A DNA stretch of 5,182 nt from JAFGQJ01 sp964588525 (GTDB lineage Bacteria > Spirochaetota > Spirochaetia > SZUA-6 > DRHE01). The stretch is from NCBI GenBank assembly GCA_964588525.1, contig CAZPQC010000216.1, positions 1-5,182 of the forward strand, in the 5' to 3' direction. The position numbers and the translations under genes are program-made. Below are positions 1-5,117 of the stretch, in pieces. Under the pieces are notes generated by a model. The model was given only the letters and a program-made list of their open reading frames with translations. It was not told the DNA's origin and did not search any database. Position 1 is the first letter of the stretch, and the number at the start of each line of letters is the position of its first letter.

Positions 1-332
1 AATCCATCCTTTGCCTGATCTCCGGTCGGATGAACCTGAAGGGCAAGGGCTTTCTCGGCGGCCAGGACTTTGAGTAGAAACGGAAGACGAGGACCAAAGC
101 GGTCGACGGTATCCGCTCCCAATATCGCCTCCGGTTCCGCTTCTATCAGATCAAGTAAACTCTGCTCCCCCTGTTCGCTCAATACGGTTGACGGGGCTTT
201 GGGATGGGCTCCCAGCCAAAGCTCGGCTACCGGTTCGTGGTTCGGATTGCCTGCACCCAATAACTTGGGGATATCAGTAGTCGAACCCCAAGGATAATTT
301 TGTATAGGATTCTTCAGCCGATATATTGCCAT
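1..332 (-). CDS. manA: Mannose-6-phosphate isomerase, type I (N-terminal part, cut by window edge)
   Basis: This is the first 110 codons of a cytoplasmic zinc enzyme that interconverts mannose 6-phosphate and fructose 6-phosphate (EC 5.3.1.8). The frame is open from ATG at 330-332 to base 1. The translation begins MAIYRLKNPIQNYPWGS and carries the type I family signatures in order: NYPWGS (residues 12-17), PVAELWLGAHPK (34-45), LPFLLKVL (83-90) and ALQVHP (97-102). From knowledge of the family, Gln99 and His101 are the first two zinc ligands; the remaining ligands lie beyond the edge. The start follows the stop of the membrane-protein gene by 24 bases, and the only upstream in-frame codons back to that stop are non-start codons, so ATG at 332 is secure. 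I see no good Shine-Dalgarno sequence. GC at third positions is 50 percent by my count (55 of 110), visibly lower than in the transporter genes. Its place at the end of the operon suggests it feeds the imported sugar into glycolysis. Confidence 0.95.
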   Translation of the reverse strand, partial: MAIYRLKNPIQNYPWGSTTDIPKLLGAGNPNHEPVAELWLGAHPKAPSTVLSEQGEQSLLDLIEAEPEAILGADTVDRFGPRLPFLLKVLAAEKALALQVHPTGDQAKDG

Positions 333-356
333 GGGAATACCAACGCTTAGAGTTGA

Positions 357-755
357 CTATGAACTTGCTTTCAGGACCAGCGGCTCGGGCAGTTCGAAAT
401 TCTGGCGCATGAAATACAGGTGGTAGCGCGGCCTCGCCGAGGCGCCGACACCCTCCAGTTTAGCCGAAATGACGAACTCGATCATCTCGATGTCCTTGAA
501 CACGAAGCGGCCCTGTTCGTCGGTTTGCTCGGTACGCGGTTCTTTTAAAAGGTTCAAAGTCTGCTCGCGAATCTGAACCGTAGCCCCCGCTACCGGCTCG
601 CCCTCCTCGTTCAGAACCACGCCCGAGACGATGCCATCGTCATTGAGCCGAACGTGAACGATCCAGATCGCCAGGGCCAGAACAACAGCGACGATAAAAA
701 CAATCCGGCCCAGATTCTCCCGGCCGAAATCGGACAGTCTGCGACCCAGGCTCAT
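357..755 (-). CDS. Small single-pass membrane protein with carboxypeptidase-regulatory-like domain
   Basis: The protein has 132 residues. The N-terminus is short and basic (MSLGRRLSDFGREN), then comes one hydrophobic helix at about 17-36, then an extracytoplasmic domain. Charge distribution predicts the N-terminus inside and the C-terminus in the periplasm. Residues 42-104 match the CarboxypepD_reg pattern of a prealbumin-like seven-strand beta-sandwich: GVVLNEEGEPVAGATVQI, then TDEQGRFVFKDI, then EFVISAKLEGV. Such domains serve as adhesion, scaffold or carbohydrate-contacting modules and are not themselves enzymes. The ATG overlaps the TGA of the upstream permease by four bases (ATGA), and GGAG at 766-769 is well placed as a ribosome binding site, so the two are probably translationally coupled. 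I infer, without proof, that it is an accessory subunit of the transporter, for instance a docking site for the non-lipidated binding protein. Its specific function is unknown. Confidence 0.85.
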   Translation of the reverse strand: MSLGRRLSDFGRENLGRIVFIVAVVLALAIWIVHVRLNDDGIVSGVVLNEEGEPVAGATVQIREQTLNLLKEPRTEQTDEQGRFVFKDIEMIEFVISAKLEGVGASARPRYHLYFMRQNFELPEPLVLKASS

Positions 756-1567
756 CCCTTCACCGCTCCGCTCATCATCCCGCTGATGAAACTTTTCTGG
801 TTCATGAGGAACACCACCACGATGGGGGCGATAACCATGATGACGAAGGCGTACAGCTGGCCGCTGGTGTCTTCGAAATAGCTCAAGAAGCGCGCCAGCC
901 CCAGCGGGAGGGTTCTCATGATCGTGTCCTGCGTGATGATCAACGGCCAGATGAAGTTGTTCCAGGACCAAACGAAGGTGAGAATGATATTCGTGGCTAT
1001 GGCCGGCCGGGCCAGGGGCAGATAGATCCGGAAGAGCATTCTCCAATCCGCCATGCCGTCGATCCGAGCTGCATCGTGCAGGGAGTGCGGTACCGCGTCG
1101 AAATTCATCTTGAACACGAAGATGTTGATGATCGTGGACACCAGGGGCAGGGCCAGCCCCAGGTGCGTGTTGAGAAGCCCGAAGTACTTGGTAAGGAGAA
1201 AGGCCGGAATGATTGTGGTCTGGAAGGGGACCATCATGCAGCTCAGGTAGGTCAGAATGATGATTTTCTTGCCCGGAAAGTTGTAGCCCAGGGCGAATCC
1301 GGCCATGGCGTTGAAAATGATGTTGGAGACAACCACGATGGCCGACACGATCACGCTGTTCATGAAAAACCGCAAGAACGGGATCCAGTAGTACACGTCC
1401 ACGAAGAAGTAGAGGTGCGGATCCTTGGGAATCAGGGAGGGCGGGTAGTTGAAGAGGTTCTCCCCGGTAAGGCTCGTCTTGACGACCCAATAGATGGGCA
1501 CGATGATCAGGAAGCAGATGAGTACGAGCAGAATATGGGTGAGAACATGACTTCGCCGCTTACTCAT
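752..1567 (-). CDS. Carbohydrate ABC transporter permease, MalG/UgpE-like (CUT1)
   Basis: This inner-membrane permease of 271 residues is the second half of a heterodimeric sugar channel. I see six hydrophobic segments, at about 10-29, 70-95, 103-125, 136-153, 188-210 and 238-256. The cytoplasmic EAA loop that docks on the ATPase is at about 163-189 (DAARIDGMADWRMLFRIYLP), with the conserved D-G and L-P. The segment MVPFQTTIIP (112-121) and the C-terminal FISGMMSGAVKG are hallmarks of MalG-type subunits in the MalFG family. Length is normal for the family. The ATG start overlaps the end of the MalF-type gene by eight bases, and a purine-rich GGGGGAG at 1577-1583 lies nine bases upstream. It ends in a four-base overlap with the small membrane-protein gene. 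Family membership is certain; the transported sugar cannot be told from the sequence. Confidence 0.95.
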   Translation of the reverse strand: MSKRRSHVLTHILLVLICFLIIVPIYWVVKTSLTGENLFNYPPSLIPKDPHLYFFVDVYYWIPFLRFFMNSVIVSAIVVVSNIIFNAMAGFALGYNFPGKKIIILTYLSCMMVPFQTTIIPAFLLTKYFGLLNTHLGLALPLVSTIINIFVFKMNFDAVPHSLHDAARIDGMADWRMLFRIYLPLARPAIATNIILTFVWSWNNFIWPLIITQDTIMRTLPLGLARFLSYFEDTSGQLYAFVIMVIAPIVVVFLMNQKSFISGMMSGAVKG

Positions 1568-2468
1568 AGTAGCTGACTCCCCCAGCCTCCCCGCCGGACA
1601 CCCGGTTCGAATACCAGGTAACCAGCATCAGGAAGAGGAACATGAACATCGTCATGGCCGCAGCATACCCCATGCGGTTGAAGGTAAAGGCGTTCTTGTA
1701 GATATTCGTGACCAGTATCTCCGTGGCGTGTCCAGGCCCCCCGTCGGTCATCACGTAGATGATATCGAAAACCGTGAAGGAGTTGATGATCCCCACGATG
1801 AAGCAGAGGAATATGGTCGAGCGGATCAGGGGGAGCGTGATGCGAAAGAACTGGGTCAGCCGGCTTGCTCCGTCCAGCTCCGCCGATTCGTACAGATCAT
1901 CGGGAATCGTCTGCAGGCCGGTCAGCACGATGATGACGAAGTAGCCGAGCACCTGCCATACCGTGGTTACGATCACCGACGGCAGAGCAAGCTTGAAGGA
2001 TTGCAGGAAGGGCACCGGATCGGACACCAACCTCAAGGTTCGCAGCACGTAGTTGATCAGGCCGACCTTTTCGTTGTACAGCCACTGCCAGATGATGGCC
2101 ACGGCGACCGGTGTAATCGGGTACGGGAGAAAAATCATCACCCGGTAGGCATTTCTCCCGCGGATCGGGTTGTTCACCAGCACGGCAACCAGCACGGCCA
2201 GAGCGATGGCGATGGGCGTACCCCCGAAGAAGTAGAAGAGGGTGTTCTTGAAGCTCTGCCAGAATACCGGATCGCGGATCATCTCGGCGTAGTTCTGCAG
2301 GCCGATCCAGGTGTTGGGGCCGATGAACTGCCATTCCTGGAACGAGAGCACCAGGTTCCAGATAATCGGTGTAATCCGATAGAGTATAAAGATCGCCAGG
2401 GATGGGAACAGGAAGAGGTAGATCATAAGGAGGATGCGGCCCCGCTTCTGTCCGATTACCTGCCTCAA
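1560..2468 (-). CDS. Carbohydrate ABC transporter permease, MalF/UgpA-like (CUT1), TTG start
   Basis: This 302-residue inner-membrane permease is the first half of the sugar channel. Six hydrophobic segments are visible at about 12-31, 73-98, 108-130, 162-185, 217-240 and 267-286. The EAA loop is at about 195-214 (SAELDGASRLTQFFRITLPL), with D-G-A and L-P conserved. MTDGGPGHATEIL (240-252) is the periplasmic-side motif typical of MalF/UgpA-type subunits. The start is TTG at 2466-2468: an in-frame TGA at 2472-2474 leaves no other start upstream, and AGAGGTGG sits seven bases before it. The next possible start, ATG at residue 15, would remove the basic lead before helix 1 and has no such ribosome binding site. 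The gene is preceded by a 126-base control region with its own likely promoter, and it overlaps the next permease by eight bases. Confidence 0.95.
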   Translation of the reverse strand: MRQVIGQKRGRILLMIYLFLFPSLAIFILYRITPIIWNLVLSFQEWQFIGPNTWIGLQNYAEMIRDPVFWQSFKNTLFYFFGGTPIAIALAVLVAVLVNNPIRGRNAYRVMIFLPYPITPVAVAIIWQWLYNEKVGLINYVLRTLRLVSDPVPFLQSFKLALPSVIVTTVWQVLGYFVIIVLTGLQTIPDDLYESAELDGASRLTQFFRITLPLIRSTIFLCFIVGIINSFTVFDIIYVMTDGGPGHATEILVTNIYKNAFTFNRMGYAAAMTMFMFLFLMLVTWYSNRVSGGEAGGVSYYE

Positions 2469-2475
2469 CGCTCAA

Positions 2476-2483
2476 CCACCTCT
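2476..2483 (-). promoter_or_regulatory. Ribosome binding site for the MalF-type permease
   Basis: AGAGGTGG lies seven bases upstream of the TTG codon at 2466-2468. It decides between that TTG, a second TTG seven bases further upstream in another frame (2473-2475), and the in-frame ATG at codon 15. The spacing supports the TTG at 2468. Confidence 0.75.
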
Positions 2484-2540
2484 ATATGAAGATAAGCGAG
2501 CAACCACAGAACACGTTTTCGCGGCTCCGGCTGCGGCAGA

Positions 2541-2569
2541 AGTATAGCAGAGCTGCGCTTGCACTGCAA
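2541..2569 (-). promoter_or_regulatory. Probable internal promoter for the permease genes (extended -10)
   Basis: On the minus strand TTGCAG (2564-2569) is separated by 17 bases from TATACT (2541-2546), which is preceded by TGC, giving an extended -10 (TGnTATACT). The -35 box is a weak match (3 of 6 bases), the -10 a good one (5 of 6). Transcription would start near 2534, about 65 bases before the permease start. The position, in the gap between the dehydrogenase and the permeases, makes sense because a strong terminator lies upstream of the dehydrogenase. This is predicted from sequence only. Confidence 0.55.
2559..2569. promoter_or_regulatory. Perfect 11-bp palindrome over the -35 region, candidate operator
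   Basis: TTGCA-G-TGCAA (minus strand) is a perfect inverted repeat with 5-bp arms and a one-base centre. It covers the -35 box of the proposed internal promoter, a place where a bound repressor would block RNA polymerase. Palindromes this short also arise by chance, so the operator role is a suggestion. Confidence 0.35.
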
Positions 2570-2573
2570 CTCG

Positions 2574-2599
2574 TGCCGTGTCTATATGCCGTGTCTATA
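2574..2599. repeat. Perfect 13-bp tandem direct repeat at the end of the dehydrogenase gene
   Basis: TGCCGTGTCTATA (plus strand) occurs twice with no gap, at 2574-2586 and 2587-2599. The right-hand copy includes the dehydrogenase stop codon (TAG, 2595-2597), and the left-hand copy is entirely non-coding. The array ends four bases upstream of the proposed -35 box at 2564-2569. It is either a recent slippage duplication or a pair of regulator half-sites. Confidence 0.8.
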
Positions 2600-3650
2600 C
2601 AGCGCGAGCCCATTCGAACAGAACACCGAGAGAGCGATCCCCTGCCTTCTGGATGTGCCGGTAGGCTTCCTGGCACTCTTCGGGCTTGAACGTGTCGGTG
2701 TGCAGCGGCTCCACAGTGAGCCGGCCGTCCGCCATCAGCTGCAGGATCTGCCTCAAATCTTCCTTTACGGAGTAGCGGCTGTAGCTTCTTGGATGCAGCG
2801 GATAGAACAGGCAGCGCAGGGCCCCCTTCAGCCGGACTCCCTTCATGTGAGCCTGCCAGAGATGGGGACTGGGGTTGAGCTGCATCTTTCTGCGGGGAGT
2901 TCCCAGCATGATCACCTCTCCCAGCCTCCGGGTCAGAGCGACGGCCTTCAGGATCAACTCCGAGTTTCCCACGCTTTCCACTGTGACATCGGCTCCAAGC
3001 CCGCCGCTCCACTCCTGGACGGTCTGCTCCAGATCCACCTCTTTTGAATTGACCACATTCCGCAAGCCGCAGGCCTGGGCCCGCTGGATCCGGAACGGGG
3101 ATATGTCCACGCCCAGGACGTCCGCTCCGGCCAGCTGGAACAGCTGGGCGGCCAGATTTCCCACCATGCCGAGACCCAGCACCAGCACTCTGTCGCCCAG
3201 GGAGAACTCCGCAATCCGGATCGCGGTCATGGCGATCTCCCCGATCTTGGCGAATGGCGCAAGCCGCGCTTCCAATCCTTGGGGAACCTTCCGGATCGGC
3301 TTGGTGAGATCCCCGTGGGGCAGATCCTCCGATTCTTCCAGGGAAACGACAATCTGCGATGCATGAGGCCCTCCGCTCACGACCAGGTCCCCGACCTGGT
3401 ACTGGTCGACTTCCGGGGAGACCTCCACGACCTTCCCGCTCTGGCAGTAACCGGAGTATATCGGATAGCGGAATCTGTCCCCCGCTACGTCCCGTTGGAG
3501 GCCCGAGTACCAGGAAAGCTCGGTCCCGGGGCTGATGAGGCTGTAGCCGGTTTCGATGCGGATATGTCCCGCTCCAAGCCTATCAGGGCCCTGGACGGTA
3601 AGCAGCTCGGCTTTATTCGTATCCGTGAATACGATCTGGCGGATGTCCAT
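2595..3650 (-). CDS. MDR-family dehydrogenase (zinc-type alcohol dehydrogenase fold, zinc ligands absent)
   Basis: This 351-residue cytoplasmic oxidoreductase of the medium-chain dehydrogenase family probably acts on a sugar, polyol or derivative taken up by the neighbouring transporter. The N-terminal GroES-like domain spans about 1-125 and the nucleotide-binding domain about 150-290. The Rossmann motif is GLGMVG at 159-164, and Asp182 at the end of the next strand (VLGVD) favours NAD(H) over NADP(H). Where catalytic-zinc enzymes have G-x-C-G-S-D, this protein reads SLISPGTEL, with Ser40 in place of the cysteine. Where they have GHE it reads YSGY (65-68). The four-cysteine structural zinc lobe is also missing. 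The SPGTE type occurs in MDR relatives such as BchC-like and sugar-operon dehydrogenases. ATG at 3648-3650 is preceded by AGGGAAAG, with rather long spacing. The gene lies beyond a terminator that follows the binding-protein gene, so it may depend on read-through. Substrate unknown. Confidence 0.9.
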   Translation of the reverse strand: MDIRQIVFTDTNKAELLTVQGPDRLGAGHIRIETGYSLISPGTELSWYSGLQRDVAGDRFRYPIYSGYCQSGKVVEVSPEVDQYQVGDLVVSGGPHASQIVVSLEESEDLPHGDLTKPIRKVPQGLEARLAPFAKIGEIAMTAIRIAEFSLGDRVLVLGLGMVGNLAAQLFQLAGADVLGVDISPFRIQRAQACGLRNVVNSKEVDLEQTVQEWSGGLGADVTVESVGNSELILKAVALTRRLGEVIMLGTPRRKMQLNPSPHLWQAHMKGVRLKGALRCLFYPLHPRSYSRYSVKEDLRQILQLMADGRLTVEPLHTDTFKPEECQEAYRHIQKAGDRSLGVLFEWARAV

Positions 3651-3666
3651 GGATTCGTCTTTCCCT

Positions 3667-3708
3667 AAAAAAAACGTGTTGCCCGCCGCATTCAGCGGCG
3701 GACAACAC
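3667..3708 (-). terminator. Strong rho-independent terminator after the binding-protein gene
   Basis: On the minus strand a 14-bp stem (arms 3695-3708 and 3676-3689, one G-T wobble, core CCGCCGC/GCGGCGG) closes a five-base TGAAT loop. It is followed by one base and then eight uninterrupted T residues (3667-3674). This is an intrinsic terminator 28 bases beyond the stop codon of the sugar-binding protein. It sits inside the operon, just before the ribosome binding site of the dehydrogenase, so it probably lowers expression of the downstream genes rather than ending the operon completely. The stem would also protect the 3' end of the binding-protein message. Confidence 0.92.
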
Positions 3709-3736
3709 AGTACGGTTCAAACGCTCTCCGGATATT

Positions 3737-5011
3737 CTACTTGGAGAGAATGTCGTTTACGGCTTTCTCCGCGTCGGCCAGGGCCTTCTCTGCGCTGACC
3801 TCCCCGAAGATCCCCTTCTGGAGATTCCGATACACCGCGTCCTTGACCTGTGCATCCTCGGCGATGTTGGTCAGACCGGTCAGCTTCAATTTTGGCGAAA
3901 GCTGGGTTTCGAACATCTTCACGGTGAGCGGATACTCCTTTCGGAACTCCGGATCTTGGACGATCGCCTTGTCGGCCGCGGCGTTGCCGCTCAGCGGACC
4001 GAGGACCCGTATCATGCTCTCCGCCCACTTGTCGTTGGTAACCACCTTCATGAACTCCCAGCACAGATCCGCCTGCTTGGTCGTGGACACGATCCCCATC
4101 CCGTGGTAGTTAGGAACCGACCAGCCGCCCGGGAAGGTGTCGATCCCCACTGTGTCGTTGTTCGCCCAATCGCTGGTGGACATGAAGGATGCCAAAGCCG
4201 GTGTGTGGGCGTGATGCATCCCGATACCGCCCGCGCCGAAGGCACCGTTCGGCTCGGCCCAGCGCCCGGTCCAGGCTACCCCCGGAATGGCCCCTGATTT
4301 GGTGAGCCTGGCGAGATTCTTCAGTACCGCCACCGCGGCGGGGGTGTTGAAGGCCGCTTTGGACTTGTCAGCGGTGAGGATTTCGACCCCGTTGGCCCGG
4401 AACAGCGGCCAGTACAGCCAGTCGAAGTTCAGCGTGATGAAGCCGGCGTTCTGCCCGGAGGTGAGCTTTTCGGCATAGCTCAGCAGCTGCTCCTCCGTCT
4501 GGGGAGCTCCGGAAAGTCCCGCCGCGGCGAACATCGGCTTGTTCATGAACAGCAGGCTCGACGGTACGTAGGTCGGCAGCAGGTAGTAGTTGTCGCCGAA
4601 GCGGGAGGCCGCCTCGAAGGACGAGGGGGTGAAGCGGTCCTTGATCGCCGGCTCCTTGTTCAAATAGGAGTTGAGGGACATAAGCACGCCCTTGTCCGCA
4701 TACTCGTACCACAACACGCCCTGGATCTCGATGATGTCCGGCGCGGTGCCGGCGGCCAGCTGGGTCTGGAAATAGGTGGGAAGCTCGCTTCCCTTCCTGT
4801 CGATCCACTTGGCCTTGGCATTGGGGAACTTCGCCTCGAAATCGGCGACCCAACCCATGATCGCATCCTCGTAATGCGGAAGGTTCCAGGTCAGGAAGGA
4901 GATCTCCTGCACCGTGGGCTTGCTCTGCCCGCCCCCGGCCCACAGACCCTGCAAGCCTACCAGCAGCAGCAGGACCAGGGCCAGCGCCGCTAACTTCTTC
5001 GAATCTGTCAT
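3737..5011 (-). CDS. Sugar ABC transporter substrate-binding protein (family 1)
   Basis: This 424-residue secreted binding protein captures the sugar in the periplasm and delivers it to the permeases. The N-terminus is MTDSKK followed by a long leucine-rich helix (about 8-24) ending LWA-GGGQ, a signal peptide probably cut after Ala25. There is no cysteine, so it is not a classical lipoprotein. The mature protein starts with the family 1 pattern: ISFLTWNLP (37-45), a helix with FEAKFPNAK (58-66), then LAAGTAPDIIEI (85-96), the hinge-side signature of SBP_bac_1 proteins. Many tryptophans and aromatic residues (W42, W101, W198, W201, W247, W251, W297) fit stacking against sugar rings. The C-terminus is a regular amphipathic helix (AEKALADAEKAVNDILSK). 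ATG at 5009-5011 is chosen because GAGGAGGT lies six bases before it. Reading further upstream, to 5083, would use the promoter -35 box as a start codon. Normal length for the family; substrate not predictable. Confidence 0.95.
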   Translation of the reverse strand: MTDSKKLAALALVLLLLVGLQGLWAGGGQSKPTVQEISFLTWNLPHYEDAIMGWVADFEAKFPNAKAKWIDRKGSELPTYFQTQLAAGTAPDIIEIQGVLWYEYADKGVLMSLNSYLNKEPAIKDRFTPSSFEAASRFGDNYYLLPTYVPSSLLFMNKPMFAAAGLSGAPQTEEQLLSYAEKLTSGQNAGFITLNFDWLYWPLFRANGVEILTADKSKAAFNTPAAVAVLKNLARLTKSGAIPGVAWTGRWAEPNGAFGAGGIGMHHAHTPALASFMSTSDWANNDTVGIDTFPGGWSVPNYHGMGIVSTTKQADLCWEFMKVVTNDKWAESMIRVLGPLSGNAAADKAIVQDPEFRKEYPLTVKMFETQLSPKLKLTGLTNIAEDAQVKDAVYRNLQKGIFGEVSAEKALADAEKAVNDILSK

Positions 5012-5017
5012 CTCTCT

Positions 5018-5025
5018 ACCTCCTC
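5018..5025 (-). promoter_or_regulatory. Near-consensus ribosome binding site for the sugar-binding protein
   Basis: GAGGAGGT, six bases upstream of ATG 5009-5011, matches the anti-Shine-Dalgarno of 16S rRNA almost completely. It fixes the start of the binding protein and points to high translation, as expected for a periplasmic binding protein. Confidence 0.85.
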
Positions 5026-5055
5026 TAGTTATTTTTTGAAAGAAACTTAATTCCA

Positions 5056-5083
5056 AGTATATCCGAATTTTGCTTCTTGTCAA
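5056..5083 (-). promoter_or_regulatory. Strong sigma70-type promoter of the operon
   Basis: On the minus strand a perfect -35 box TTGACA (5078-5083) and a -10 box TATACT (5056-5061, 5 of 6) are separated by 16 bases. Transcription should start near 5049, leaving a leader of about 38 bases before the binding-protein ATG. The surrounding sequence is AT-rich, in contrast with the GC-rich genes. It is the only strong promoter I see for the whole cluster. Confidence 0.85.
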
Positions 5084-5089
5084 GCAGTC

Positions 5090-5116
5090 GAGGGTGCTAA
5101 TGTTGAGGGTGCGAAT
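5090..5116. repeat. Imperfect direct repeat upstream of the -35 box, candidate regulator site
   Basis: GAGGGTGCTAAT (5090-5101) and GAGGGTGCGAAT (5105-5116), plus strand, match at 11 of 12 positions and are spaced 15 bases apart. The array ends six bases upstream of the -35 box of the operon promoter and fills the gap back to the stop codon of the upstream gene. Direct repeats next to the -35 are typical of sites for activators of the AraC/XylS kind, but no regulator gene is in the window and the role is inferred. Confidence 0.5.
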
Positions 5117-5117
5117 C

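Noticed and set aside
70..297. Plus-strand open frame of 75 codons at the left edge
   Set aside because: It is antisense to the clear manA coding sequence.
333..359. Possible read-through fusion of the small membrane protein with ManA (same frame, only one TAG between them)
   Set aside because: Eight sense codons without a stop are expected by chance, and no recoding signal is visible.
756..1490. Long minus-strand frame upstream of the small membrane protein, which would make a 377-residue protein
   Set aside because: It overlaps the MalG-type permease in another frame and has no family resemblance. Only the part from ATG 755, with a ribosome binding site, looks like protein.
1728..2489. 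Long plus-strand open frame of 253 codons
   Set aside because: It lies wholly antisense to the MalF-type permease, is rich in D, H, Q and R in no recognisable fold, and mirrors the codon bias of the real gene.
2510..2540. Possible terminator hairpin in the GC-rich stretch followed by AAAACG after the dehydrogenase
   Set aside because: I could not build a consistent stem and there is no T tract on the minus strand.
5043..5056. Weak dyad ACTT-N6-AAGT around the expected transcription start
   Set aside because: Only 4-bp arms; too short to support as an operator.
5012..5083. Longer version of the binding protein starting at TTG 5081-5083
   Set aside because: That TTG is the start of the -35 box TTGACA, the extra residues run through the -10 box and the ribosome binding site, and the signal peptide begins properly at ATG 5011.
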